Positions 46,996 through 59,097 of a DNA stretch of 64,000 nucleotides are shown one piece after another. Each line of letters begins with the position of its first letter. Within the stretch, counting starts at the first letter, position 1. The notes beneath the pieces were generated by a model. It searched no databases and was not told where the DNA came from. It saw only the letters and a program-made list of their open reading frames with translations. A program made the translations under genes and the position numbers. The DNA lies in contig CM046877.1 in assembly GCA_025667525.1 (NCBI GenBank), positions 262,791,706 through 262,855,705 on the forward strand, written 5' to 3'. This DNA is from Glebionis coronaria. Its lineage: Eukaryota; Streptophyta; Magnoliopsida; Asterales; Asteraceae.

Positions 46996-47539
46996 AAGGG
47001 TTTTCAAAATCCGGATTAAACCAAAATAAGCTAAAATTAAATAAGCACTTAACCAAAAACTTAATCAAACTAATTTTAATAAAAAGCTAATAAACCACAA
47101 ATTAAAAACTATGAAAACACCAAATAAGCAAAATATTAAAAAGCAACTTTTAAAAGATTTAAACTATTAAAACCACTTTATTAAAAATAAGCTAAACACT
47201 AATTAATCAAAAAGCACAATAAGCTAGAACATCAAACACACCAAATCAATAAGAACAATCACATAAGCAAATCAATCAAACAATCAACATGATTAAACAA
47301 ACTACATGATTAACAAAATCAACCAAGATTAAGATTAATAAAAGAAGAATGATAAATACTTAATAATCTTGAATTTATTGTGATTAAGATTCAAAATACA
47401 AGATTAAAAGATGAAAGATTAAGCAAAGTTGAAAGAAAAATCTAGAGAGAGAAAGTATTAAACACCTACTCCTAATTACCTTCTTAAAAACTAAAAATGA
47501 ACTTATTAACTAACTCCTCCTAATGAAGGGTTAGGAGGG

Positions 47540-47547
47540 TATTTATA
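47540..47547 (-). promoter_or_regulatory. TATA box of the D 5' LTR
   Basis: TATAAATA on the - strand. The predicted leader donor lies about 60 bases downstream. Confidence 0.55.
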
Positions 47548-47979
47548 GGAAGAGGGGAGGTGGTGATATTGCTTCTCTCTTTCTTCTTGTCTTTATAAAT
47601 AACTCGTATTTCACGACTTTGTCTCGGGATTTGTCGAATGATAAAATGAACTTCGCCTTTTAATTTTCTTCTTTTATTAGACTTGGTTATTCGACTTCAT
47701 TAAACTTCCGTCTTTAGACTTTTTCTTCGATAAATCTTCAGAATAGGCCTTTGACTTCTGTTCTTCTTGCACTTTTGATCTTTTGACTTCGTCTTTTGTT
47801 TTTTCTTCGATAAAAGTCCGTGAAAGCCCGTGTTTTCTTCCGTTTTCATATTTTTGTCCTAAAACACAATAAAAACACAAACCACGCATAATTTCGACTT
47901 TTACGACATCAAATAAACGTTTAGGTCTCGTTTTTACTTGTTTTAAGTGGTGAAAGGATAAGTTTTTTCACATTTATAA

Positions 47980-49521
47980 ATAGTCAAAGCTCACTTTGGT
48001 TTTAAGAACAAAGGTTGTGGGGAACACCTTGGCATCTACGAAGAAGTAGTGGTCATACCACTTCTTAAGGGATTCTAAGGGTTTCTTATAACACATTGGG
48101 GTGGTCGCGGATCGTTTTTTAAACGACAACCACCCATTCACCATTTGGGGGACGTAGAACACCCTAAATAAACTAACAGTCGGGGATACCTCACAGGCAT
48201 GACATGTAATCTCAAATTGGTTAATCATACATGCTCCTATACAGGGGAGTTGGGATATATGGAAGTCATAGTATGTCAGAATATCTACAAGGAACCTAGA
48301 TAGAGGAATGTGGTAGTTCACCGAGTCAAATAGGCGCGTGTAAACGCCTATTTTCCCAGCGGGAGCGTCCGTGATAGCTTCACCATCACCCGGATAGGTG
48401 GGGTGTAAGCTCTCAGGAATGTAGTATTCGGACAAAAAGTCCATATGTATTTGTCCGGGGAGATCACATTAAGTACGGACATAATGGTAGGGTTATCCTT
48501 CACCATTATTTATAAGTATGAGTAGAAGGGCGCGGTGATCTAACCTGATACGGTGGATTTTCGTGGAAAATAAGGAGAAGGAATGAAGGAAAGTGTAGGT
48601 ATAACAATGGTGGAAAAAGATTTGTTAACTGTGTGTTTACACAGTTACACGCACCAGCTTTTTATAGGGTTACCTCGAGTTACGAGGTGCCCTGGATGAT
48701 TGCCACGTGTAATCCACTACGCCTATCTAACGGATGGGATCGCTGACACAACTGAACCGTCAGAGGGACCCACGGGTCACCTCTTGATCAGTTTTGAGTA
48801 GCTCGAAAGTGGGCCCATGTGGTACACTTTTGCAGTCAAAACTACGAACCATGCCTACAATTAATGCACGCATTAATGTTGTCCCGGCCAACCGTTTTTA
48901 TAGTGCGGATATGTTTGCAGCAACAATATATAAGACATTGGTTGGTCTAGAGGTTACGCCTACGGCTGTAACAACTAGACTGGGGGATATGATGACGTAT
49001 AGTCCACAACCGGTCATGGACCCGGCTCACGGGTACTACCCGCATCCGGCCCATCACTGATGGGTTGGGTTGAGTTGTTTAACCCTATGGGATTCGAATG
49101 AACAGTGGCCGCATAGATGTGTGCGGCCCACGGCCCGGCACGACCGGTGCAGGGTTAGACAGGATCGCAATCTTATTAGGATTCGGATTTACCTCAAAGT
49201 ATAGGATATACACTCACCATAATTAGAAGATAACAATCAAACGAATTATGGTGCTTATCCTTTGCTTGGGGCCGAAGTATCAATGACAGCCCATTAGGGT
49301 TTCACTACCTATATAAGGAACCCCCAAGGGTTCCACAAAGGTATGACATTCTCTATACTTTCAACCTACAGTCGATTATCTAACCCTAAACCGATTACTT
49401 ACTCTCACGCCGGAGTCTAATCGTGGGATACGTTCCCACGGTAAGCTTAACGTGTGTTGTTTTAGTGTGCAGGATCTCAGCAAGACATTCACTTGGTGCA
49501 AGAGCCGGAGCCCATCCTACC
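47980..49521. repeat. Duplicated block of element C, copy 2
   Basis: Second copy of 35935-37475, beginning with the target duplication atagt. Beyond 49521 the C LTR continues to its natural end. Confidence 0.85.
47985..48506 (-). pseudogene. C antisense accessory gene, exon 1 (copy 2, frameshifted)
   Basis: Same exon as 35935-36459. The ATG (48506) is conserved, but two extra bases (an added 'at' near 48443) break the frame after about 20 codons. The rest of the PF04195-like domain is open to 47985. A TATAAAAA box lies at 48659-48666 and a CACGTG at 48703-48708. Confidence 0.75.
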
Positions 49522-49559
49522 TGGATTAATCCTAATTCGGTTCAAGCAAGGATCATCCA
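48990..49559 (+). repeat. Element C 3' LTR
   Basis: Begins TGATGACG after a purine tract (gactgggggata), has CTATATAAGG at 49309-49318, and probably ends at a CATCCA at 49559. The right end is a guess because no second complete LTR is in the window to align. Confidence 0.5.
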
Positions 49560-51559
49560 ACCTTTTTATCAACATATAACATTAAAGTTGTGGTAAATAT
49601 CAATAAATTAAGAGCCAGTTTCAAACTTCGATAGCACCAACTGGACATGAAACTGATAGTGCATCCTGTGGCGATTGATGGCGTGTTCATTTTTGGATTT
49701 CTTAAAATTAAGTGTATGTTTCGTCTAATGTTAGTCATTTTGTAAACCCCTACTAGTATTAATAATAATTTGCAACCACATATTCGTATTTTTGTGTAAT
49801 TAGTTAAAAACATTGGTGTCAATTCGTATTTTCAAAGAAAGAACTACAATGGAGGAGAGTGAGATGTGATGGCAATAAATGTAAATATGTTGAAGAAAAC
49901 AGGGGTAATATAGTCATTTCAGTCTAATATTGGTATAGTAGGTACAAATTTGAAAGTGCAATGGTAAAGTCACGAGATAAAATAGTAAGTGTTTAAAGTC
50001 GGCATAAATCAATAAGTAAGATGGTATTTTATAGCTTTTACCCTATTTGGAATTACAAAATTTCTTATTTTATTTTTCCATATTTATTTAATTCAAAGTT
50101 TTTTATTTAAAAACACCCGCGTGCATTTTACAAAGTTTACTCAAATCAACGAGTAACGAGAAGTACTAATGATCGGGATGCCAATGGATGCCCAATATTC
50201 TACATTTCATTGTCGATTGTTTCAATGTTTGACATTTTCGATGTCTTCTTTTTAATGACGTGTTAAGTCGTGTCGGGAGACTATATTATCATATTTTGAT
50301 GCATCTTAACTTTTGAAAAATATTTTTATGAAACCCGAGTCTCGTAAATATTTTCAAAATTGACTAATAATCATTTTATACCATTTAAACTATTTAATTG
50401 CATTTTAGTCCAAAAGATTACAAATTTGGCAAAACTAGCCCTCCACCCTACTATATATATAATTCCCACCAACTATTTTTTCATTTCCTTCATAAAAAAA
50501 CACACACATTAACAAACTCTTCTCCCTTCCTCCTTTCTTTTCTTGCCGTGAGAAACACCACCCAAAAAACACCATAGATCATTGATTTTGATCTTGTTCT
50601 AGCTAAAATAAATTCAAGACCCATTCTTAAAATTCAAAAGTGAATATTTTGGTATAAATTTTACCCACATGCATTGAGTTTTAAGTTTTCTTATGATTTA
50701 GGATTGGTGAAATACTTTAAAGATCATGCATGTGATGATCTTCACTAGATCATGATGTTTTGATGATGAAAAGTTTGAGTTTTTTATTTTGATCTTGTTA
50801 TAAGTAACATGCAAGTGATAGGATTAAAAGTGGGTAATTATAGAATGTTATTAATGATAGAAAAATGGGTAAAATGAGTTGAAAAAGTGATTTTGTATGA
50901 GTTTCAAAGAGGTGATTTAGGACAGTAGGTTTAAGGCTAATTTGGGGTGTCTTATGTTTGAATTATTGTTGTACTAATGAGATAGTGTTGTAGAGATTTT
51001 CATTATCTTCGTTTTGATATAAATTAGAGCTTCTAACTCAAAACGAGGAGGAAGTTACGATAGTTTGATTATACGATCAAGAGACTCTTGTTCTATATTT
51101 AAATGTCATCTAAATATAGAATCTTAAGTACCTTGATTTGGGTCCCACCACATCATTTAAAGATGCAAACTTATCCAAATAATACCACATGAAATTACCA
51201 AAAGCAAAAGCGTATGAGCCGTCAATAAATTGTGTTTCGAGAGTAGATGTTCAAATCTAAGGTGATTTGGTTAAGGCTTAAGTTTTGTGGTGAAAGCATA
51301 AGTAGTAATAAAACGTATAGTTTTAGTAAATTAAAATGTATGACACTTATTAAAATTGATAAGTGTGAAGTTGGAATGTAAAAAGGTGGCTTTCGTTGAC
51401 TTGTAGTATCATTTATAGTGTATAGAAAATATATAAATATATATTTTGTTGTAAATGTAGGCACCTGGTAAACGGTATTAACTGTGATCATGGTTTTAGA
51501 TTTTATAAAATCTAAAATAATGTATGCATATGCTCATATGTTCTAGGTGACTTAATAGT

Positions 51560-51895
51560 CGCCTAAGTGATCAACTGTATGATTGTATGCTCATATAAAA
51601 ATGTAGTCATAGGTATAGGAAAACCGTATGATTGTATGCTCATATAAAATATAGTCATACGTATAGGAAGACTGTATGATTATATGCTTATATAAAATGT
51701 AGTCATACGAAATGTTCAATGAGTAATAGTATGTTTGTATGCTCATAAAAATGTAGTCATACGAAATGTTCAATGAGTAATAGTATGTCTGTATGCTCAT
51801 AAAAATGTAGTCATACGAAATGTTCAATGAGTAATAGTATGTCTGTATGCTCATAAAAATGTAGTCATATGAAATGTTCATGCGATCCTATGATT
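51560..51895. repeat. 54-bp tandem repeat
   Basis: Three near-perfect 54-bp units (51712-51873; each has atgttcaatgag and gctcataaaaatgtag), preceded by two or three looser units of similar length from about 51560. The apparent 96-codon ORF here is only the repeat translated into 18-residue units. Confidence 0.85.
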
Positions 51896-52374
51896 GAATA
51901 CTCATAATCATAATGTGTTGTTCAAAGTTCTTGTTGCTCAAATTTTTTTATATTTTTTAACTGTTCCCAGATATAATAACTTCTCAAAGCTCTATATCTC
52001 GAATGATGTATGCTCATGTATGATACATATGATTGTATAATGTTTTCATGCAAAGTTGGTAAAACATTATGCAACGTTTAAAAAAAATTAGAGAGTAATT
52101 TTACCCACTAGCTAGTAATACTAGCTAAAAATTTAGTATGAAATTTGTTAATATTTAGTTAGATACTAAATGACTTTGTTAGATCTCCAAAACCAAAATT
52201 TCCAAAGAGTAAATAATACTTCCAAATAGTTAGTTCGAATAAGATTTCTCAAGATTTATAAAAATATAAGTTAGATTTTTCAAGATTTACAAAATCTAGT
52301 TAGATTTAAAAATCTAGTTAGATTTTCCAATTTTTATAAAGATTTGGTTATATTTCCAAAGATTTACAAAATCT

Positions 52375-52640
52375 AGTTATGACTCTCAAAGATTTGCTAA
52401 AATCTCGTTAGATTTTTAAAGATTTATAAAATCTTATTAGATTTTCCAAAGATTTACAAAATCTAGGTATGATTCTAAAAGATTTGCTAAAATCTCATTA
52501 GATTTTTAAATATTTATAAAATCTTGTTAGATTTTCCAAAGATTTAAAAAATCTAGTTATGATTCTCAAAGATTTGCTAAGATCTCGTTAAATTTTTAAA
52601 GATTTATAAAATTTTATTAGATTTTCCAAAGATTTACTTA
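52375..52640. repeat. 90-bp higher-order repeat built of ~30-bp units
   Basis: Units start at 52375, 52465 and 52555. Each is three related ~30-bp segments with AGATTT...AAATCT inverted repeats. Looser copies of the 30-bp segment extend left to about 52235 and right to about 52690. Confidence 0.85.
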
Positions 52641-53135
52641 GATTTCTAAAGATTCCCAAACATTTAGTTAGATTTCCATATAGATATTTCTAAGGGTTTG
52701 TTATGTACAAAAATGTTGGTGGTTACAATGCATTGTTCGGGCCATCATCCTTCAGAAGCCATTCTATAAACGTTTGAGGAGTGAGGGAACTTTAAATCGT
52801 AAACCCAACCACTCAGTCAAAACGTAATATCGAGATGGAACATCTTTGGTATAAAGCTCCCTACTAATATGGCATGTTTGTATTCCAAATAGGGTTTCAT
52901 TGAAAACCTCAAGTATTTTAATAGCTTCATAAGGATATTACACAATCGTAATATGTAAAGCACGTAGAGGGTTAGTTCGCGTAATATGTATGATCTATAT
53001 GTTATATGCCTAACTATTAGGGTCCCCAAAAATAAATTTTTCCTTAAACTGATTTTTATATTCTGTTATAATCCAGTTTAAAATTTTTATTATTTAAAAA
53101 ATTATAAGATTTTGATCTGGTTCTCTATAACTATC

Positions 53136-53147
53136 GCTCTGATACCA
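53136..53147 (-). other. Primer-binding site (tRNA-iMet type) of element G
   Basis: On the - strand TGGTATCAGAGC lies four bases inside the LTR end TGTAAC. It reads leftwards into 49560-53135, where no gag or pol survives. Confidence 0.65.
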
Positions 53148-53151
53148 TTTT

Positions 53152-54628
53152 TGTAACACCCCATGTTGGTCAAATGCAGCGGAATAGTAATTAGGGTGTT
53201 ACTTTGATGGATCGATAGCAAATAGTATACAGAGCATGATCGTAAAATATCATTTAAACATATTACATGAATCAAATGTACAGATTTAATAAATTGTCTT
53301 GAAATCGACATTTATTATTATTTGTAGAAATATCCCAGCCTGGTGGTAAACATGAAGCTTCCTATGATGCTGGAATCCAATGTACATGAACCTGCTTATT
53401 TTCTTGAGAAAACATGTTTAAAATTTGTCAACATAAAGTTGGTTAATTCATAGAGTTTGGTTCAAAAAGTATAAGTATTGATATGCAAAACACCACGGGG
53501 ATAGCAGTGCATAAAGCCATATACTATAGTAGTTCCTATTTCCCTGTAATAGATGCTAGACAATTGTTTCTCAAGTGCCTAAAAATAGGACATCCTGATG
53601 TGAGACCCTCAGTCCGACAATGAAATAAACCTGTTGCTTGGCGTAAGCGTTTCGTGATAGCAAGTCACGCAGGCCGGGTGTTGTCAATACCCAAATAGAT
53701 TTATCGATACATTTCATGCTACACTATTAACTATTACAGTCCACGAGAATAATGGGGCAAACAATAGGCAGTAATATGTTGTTGTCTGTAAGCGTTTGCA
53801 TAAACAATAATTAAGTATATTTTCTCCCCCAGTTATAAAACAGTAAAAGATGGGGCCATGAACTCACCTGAATAATAATACTGCTTGAGAATGATCAAAG
53901 TATCCAAGTCACAAAGCACACAGTACATCAAATACCTAAGTAATTGAGTAGGTCTCAGTATATGCACAAATAAATATAGTATGCGATTTAATTCATCGTA
54001 CGTTCGTTCTCGTTATTAATAGATCACAGTATATTCAATTATTTACATATACTGTTATGACAAAGGTTATATGTGCGTGCCGTTTATTCATTGTTTACGC
54101 GTGCCCTTGATGGTTATGTACAATATTGTAGTCTTAGTTCATAAATAAATTATTAAATTTATTAAATAATTTATAAGGTTCCAAAGATATTTAGTTAAAG
54201 TTTATTTGTTTATAACCCCGACTTAAAACATGTTCCCGTTGGTAAAACCATAATATTTCTATTCCAAAAACCGTTAAAATCATCTCTCGTGTACCAACAG
54301 TGGCTATTCAAGCTAACAGTGGGTACCGTTATGAAAACAGTGGGTACATTATGAAAACAGTGGGTGTATTATGAAAAACAGTGGGTATAATAAGTTGTCG
54401 GTGGCAACAGTGGTTATTGTTAAGGCTAACGATGGCAACTTTAAAGCTAACAGTGGCAGATTTAATGTAATGGGGTAATATTATAACCTACGGTGGTAAG
54501 GTTTAAGGTAACGGTGGTAACTTTACCTTAGGATGTTTTCTATCCAAAGCCGAGACACACCCCTAACGCTACTAATCAGCAATCTAACGTACTCCGTCGT
54601 CATCAGCAGTCCTAAATGCCCCCTTACA
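53152..54628 (-). repeat. Probable LTR of element G (chromovirus-like)
   Basis: Starts TGTAACACCCC next to the primer-binding site, a combination I know from Del/Tekay gypsy elements. The other end is proposed at a TTACA at 54624-54628, giving TGTAA...TTACA ends and 1477 bp. No second LTR is present to confirm it. It contains a short AACAGTGG motif array (54295-54530). Confidence 0.45.
54295..54530 (+). repeat. AACAGTGG short-motif array
   Basis: About ten imperfect copies of AACAGTGGGTA or AACGGTGGTAA spaced about 18-28 bases apart, in the G LTR. Confidence 0.75.
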
Positions 54629-54676
54629 GCATGCTTGTAGAATCTTGATAACCTAAGAATCTATGAAGTGGGTTGA

Positions 54677-54956
54677 TGTTTTCTAGAGAGAGAAACTAGA
54701 GAGAGAAAGTGAGAGAAAACTATGTGTTTATTTCATTCAAATGATAAAAGTGAAAATCAACAACCAACCCCTTTCCATGGTGGAAAGGGGTACTTATACT
54801 TCCAAGCCTTATGTGGACTTGGGTCGGCCCATAACAAGCCCATGGGCCGGTTCTTACTTAACTAAATAAGTAACTATTAACTACGAGCTATTACAACATA
54901 AATAATATTGTGGAGTGACCGATACTTCTAATATACGTTAAAACGTATTTCTAACA
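54677..54956 (-). repeat. Element F 3' LTR
   Basis: The right edge is firm: TGTTAGAAATACG on the - strand follows a purine tract. The left edge is proposed at TGTT (54677), giving TGTT...AACA ends and 280 bp. TATAAGTA lies at 54791-54798 and an AATAAA-like signal near 54730. Confidence 0.6.
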
Positions 54957-54970
54957 ATCTCCCCCTAAGG
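54957..54970 (-). other. Polypurine tract of element F
   Basis: CCTTAGGGGGAGAT on the - strand, immediately before the LTR. Confidence 0.75.
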
Positions 54971-57216
54971 GAGGTCAGTCTACGTTACAAAGTTCTAAAC
55001 CTAGCATACTATACTAAGTCTTCGTTCTTTAGCTCGTAGTCTTTTCTTCTTTTTCTTTTTGTTGTGAATATGTTTCTTGATCTTTTAGGCTTTGGCTTGA
55101 GATCATTGTTCTTTTGGCCTTTCACGTGCGATCTTTGCCTTCTTGTGAAACTTGCCTCCTCGTGACTCCATGTTCCACACACTTATATCTTTTTGTTGAA
55201 TTCTTGAAAGTTTCAGAGTTTGGTACAGCGGAAGACTTTATCTTGTACTTTCTTGAATTTTTGCTAAACTTTGATGCAGAAAAACATAAGCATGTGGGAA
55301 CGACTTCTACAGGTACACCGCAACACCACCGTCTTTAACTGGTACACAGCAACGCCACCGTCTTCAACAGGTACACAGCAATGCCACCGTCTTTAACAGG
55401 TACACAGCAACGACACAAATAAAATGGCTTTGAACATTTTATTCTAATTCGGTAGCATTTTACCTCCGGTCGGTGAAGACCGTTGGACGATATTAGATAT
55501 CGTACCCGTGACGGATAGTTTCAATTAAGTAACTTCCTGACAGGATTTCGCGGGTAAACCCGTTCTCTTTATTCGACCGTCCAAAGCTGACTGCGAACAT
55601 AAAGAGTGAATCACTTGGATAAATTATCCTTGTGATTTGATGCCGTCAATTCATGAAACCTGGAACAAGTGAATTTCAATTAAGATTTTCACCATCGTTG
55701 CTTTCCAGTTATCACGAGCTCAATTCATAAAGAATCTTGCACGTTACCTACCAAGTGCTGTTTGATGTTAACACTAGATGGATTTCCACTCGTCACTGTG
55801 ATCAATAAAGAGTCACTCTGAGTGTTCTGGCAAGATCATATGATAATGCGTAGAGGCCTGGAACAAGTTTAAGTTCAATTAAGAATTAAACCACTGTTTC
55901 TTTCCAGTTTTTCACAAGATTGGTTCTAAAAGAACCGCACGTGTAACCTACCATGAGCTTGTTTGATGTTGGCTCAAGCAGGATTTCCATCTTCATTGTA
56001 ATACTTGCGTATTGCTCGGATGTTCTGGAAATATTACAGGAATACTGCGTAGGACTCATGAAAATCTCTTACTTTTCACAGTGTGTGAGAAAGCAAGGAA
56101 TAAATGAAAAGTGTCCTAATGAGACTTTTGATGATCTCTTGGCTCTAGACTCGATTGTGCGTTTTGATTTAGTGAGCGATGGCTGGAGAGGAGTGCCACC
56201 TTTTCAATACCAGTCTATTCGGAGTGAATAAACCAATAGATAACTTGTTGATCTCCGTGTGATTAAAACAAATACCTTTTGAGAGATATTTGAGTTAGCT
56301 GGGAAGGGTTGTGCATTGCATCACTGGGTCCATGATGTCTTTCTTCAATATCGAGAATCATTAACAAAAATAACCTCAATAGCATATGTATTGACCCGGT
56401 TTCTGCCTAAAGTTGTAAGGAGGGCTTCTTTCTTTACACCCTTTATCTTTACATTTCTTTTTCATTCTTCAGCCCCTTCAGTACTTACCAATACATCATC
56501 ACTAGCACCTTGTTGTGATTGTTCCAGTGCTAGCATCAGTAATTAGTCGGTACTCAGCTACGTTCACATTCTTTCTCCATCTTTCCTAGGACTTCTAATT
56601 CTATCTAGGGAATTGTCCTTGGGAAGATTCCATCGGCTCTGATGAATCATTGGACTAAACCTATTCCTACCACCCTTTTGTCACCACATTCGTCGTGAAT
56701 TAAGCGTGTTTTGGGAAGGAATTGCCACCATGAAAAATCATTGAAAATCACCTAAAGTACTTGTGATATTGAAATCAAAAGTTTCGTACCTTAGGTGTTT
56801 TTGATCATCAAAAACGCTCCACCTTAACACGTGCTTTACACATATTAAGTTGGATTATCGTTAAGTCTTTTTCATCTTTTAGCCAAGTATCACTTAAGCC
56901 TCCTTAATCCCATTTTCTCCCCTTATCCAAAATGTTAACCATTAATATTTGGGATATTGAATGGATTAACCGGTCTTTGGGTAAAAAATGAAATCGATGT
57001 TTGGCCATAGAACATGTTAATGCTCCCCCTTAATTTAATAAGGGATAGTTGTAGTGCTTTAGTATGATATATTTTGAAAGATTTAGAATCTCGTGAGAAA
57101 TTCTTGAAAAATTATCATACCTTAACACTACATCAAGCAATTAAAGCACAATATTCACAAATTTACATATTCACAATTAAAAACCAATATAAAGTGGACC
57201 TGAAATGTACGACCCA
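54971..57216 (-). other. Element F 3' noncoding tail
   Basis: No gene. It contains a 29-bp tandem repeat (55312-55416) and a ~150-bp degenerate direct duplication (55655-55805 and 55857-56005, sharing cctggaacaag, tttccag and gtttgatgtt). Confidence 0.6.
55312..55416. repeat. 29-bp tandem repeat
   Basis: Units start at 55312, 55341, 55370 and 55399 (ggtacacagcaacgccaccg and variants); the last is partial. Confidence 0.85.
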
Positions 57217-59066
57217 TTAGATGGATCGTTGCAGTAGCTTGTGGTGCACTAAATATGGTCTACCACCAACGAATCTTTCCAAACTCCTCATCAATCTACG
57301 TTCACGGAGCTTTTGATCTATCTTCTTGATCACATACTTCGCCATCTGCCGATAACCCTGATGCCAATCCTCAGTCATCTCTGGTAAAGTCCCACCCGAG
57401 TTAAGATGCTCCAACTTTCCTCTTACGTATAGGAGAGTCCCGTCACTGTACTTATAAAGCTCACCTACCCTCATAAACTTCATTAACCCTCGACTGTTCA
57501 AGTAGAAAATGCCGCAATTTGGGACAGAAATGCCGGTATAGGGACATCTATCTACATGTTGAGGTAACACTTGATTCACTGGACGGGTTAGGTTAAGCTT
57601 CCTTTGGTAGCTTTCGACTCCCAACTAAAGATCTTCAACGCGTTTCTTGATAACAACGCTTCGTGTGAACATACGAAGTGTTGTATTCAAGGCAATGAGG
57701 TCTTCACGAGGAATATGTGTGAGTTGATCACGGGTCATCAGAAGCAACATATCTTCGATATCCTCAAGGCGAATGATAGAAAAATCTCCCTGTTGGATTT
57801 TGTATTCTTTGTCATCCTCCCTTTTCAAACGAATCTCCGTCACATGATAATAGCCATTCTTGGCTTCAGTTTTCAGCCCTAAAATACTGGAGATGCGGAT
57901 ATCGGATCTAACGTTGCTTCCTGAATTGACCAAGCAGCAACCCCTGTACGCCCTTCGGACTCGTTCGTCCCAATGAGATGCACCTATAACAGCATACATA
58001 TCATAATTACGATTTACCTTTGGGACCCAGAGTCGGTTTACCTTTTCCTCGATAAAGGGTATTGTCCCCCAGTTGGCAGCTTTCAGCAAGGTCAAGGAGG
58101 TTGCGTACTTTGATGAACCCTTCAGAAGATACTCAAGATCATTGGTGACGAAGAAGTCGAGAGCAATCTGATTATCTTGAGAAGGATCAAGTGGAGGTGG
58201 AGCTCTTTCTGATTCATGGATGCCTGGCCTTTGAACGGTGTTAAGAGCTTTCAGGACCTCGTCAGCATAGTACTCGAACTCCATTCGGGTTAACCTGGTT
58301 TTGGCGCGAATTCTCTTATCCTTCAGCGCTCTCTTTACCAAAGACGGAGTAACCGAAGTCTTATACTCATGAGCCAGAAATGCACATAAGTCAATCGGAC
58401 TGCGGATACGGAGATACAAAACATCTCTGTCAGCGTCTGTGATCGGATCATATTGCACCGCTGCCGTGATCCAAGCCTGTGGCGGTACAGTCTCGTCAAT
58501 CTCCAACGTGTCTGCCCAGTCCCGTGTGCTTGATTCAGGAACAGTAGATTGTGGTTCTTGTTGTAGAGGAGTGGAAACGTGAACATCTGCTGGTTCTGAT
58601 TCAAGCATCTCGGCGGTGTCATGAACGGGTGAGTGTTGTGCAGCTTCAGGTTCAGTTACCAATTCTGCAATCACAGGAGCAACAACAACAGAACTAACAT
58701 GGTTAGTGGTAACAGGTATAGATACAGCAATAGAAGTACCGGGAATCTATGACGCTGTAGTAGCATTCACATCGTGGCGCCACTTAGATCGTCTTGATTC
58801 CGTTGATGTTGATTTTTCCTTCTGCGATGCATCTTTCTTGGACTTGGTTCCAGACTTAGCAGGTTTCTTTGAGCTGGCAACCTTATCCCCCTTTTCAGGC
58901 TGTTTACCCCCATCATCATCCCCATTGCTATCCTCGTTGCTCCCCCTAGCACTCTCCTCATTACCATCACCACCATCATCGCCATCATCATCATCATCAT
59001 CCTCGTCATCATCACCATCATCGTCATCATCACCACCATCATCATCTTCTCCTTCTTCTTCTTCTC

Positions 59067-59097
<31 letters not shown>

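Larger units (their letters stand above)
45865..47479 (-). other. Predicted leader intron of element D
   Basis: On the - strand a donor AAG|GTAATT at 47479 lies about 60 bases past the TATA box. The acceptor TTTTCTTTTGTAG ends at 45865, leaving GTGT before the gag ATG at 45860. The acceptor position relative to ATG is identical to that in element A. The CGGAAT array and primer-binding site fall inside. Confidence 0.5.
37476..47979 (-). mobile_element. Athila gypsy element D, nearly complete
   Basis: On the - strand: 5' LTR (46134-47979), primer-binding site, gag, pol, 3' tail, polypurine tract and a 3' LTR lacking its inner 45 percent (37476-38494). The target duplication atagt follows at 47980. 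Gag and pol carry several frameshifts and stops, but the integrase frame is open. Confidence 0.85.
46134..47979 (-). repeat. Element D 5' LTR
   Basis: 1846 bp, a direct repeat of 34042-35934. It contains the CGGAAT array (about 46400-46995) and a TATAAATA box (47540-47547). Confidence 0.85.
15475..49559 (+). mobile_element. Gypsy (Tat/Retand-like) element C, composite remains
   Basis: Inferred from an antisense accessory gene (pieces at 15475-15970, 32290-34041, 35935-36459 and 47985-48506) lying upstream of a + strand LTR (48990-49559). This order, with an antisense ORF between pol and the 3' LTR, is what I know from Tat/Retand gypsy elements. Gag-pol and the 5' LTR are missing. Athila elements B and D lie inside it. 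Assignment to Tat rests on the accessory gene family and the LTR start (TGATGACG), not on pol. Confidence 0.5.
49560..53135. other. Gene-less region with tandem repeats
   Basis: No coding potential on either strand. About 50440-50640 looks like a + strand promoter and 5' leader (CTATATATATAA followed by a pyrimidine-rich stretch), but no ORF follows. Two tandem arrays are annotated separately. The stretch next to 53136 may be decayed internal sequence of element G. Confidence 0.55.

Noticed and set aside
50440..50640. Host gene promoter and 5' UTR
   Set aside because: TATA-like and pyrimidine-rich sequence is present but no ORF or splice structure follows on the + strand.
51591..51881. Repetitive tyrosine-rich - strand ORF
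   Set aside because: Translation of the 54-bp tandem repeat; no start context or homology.
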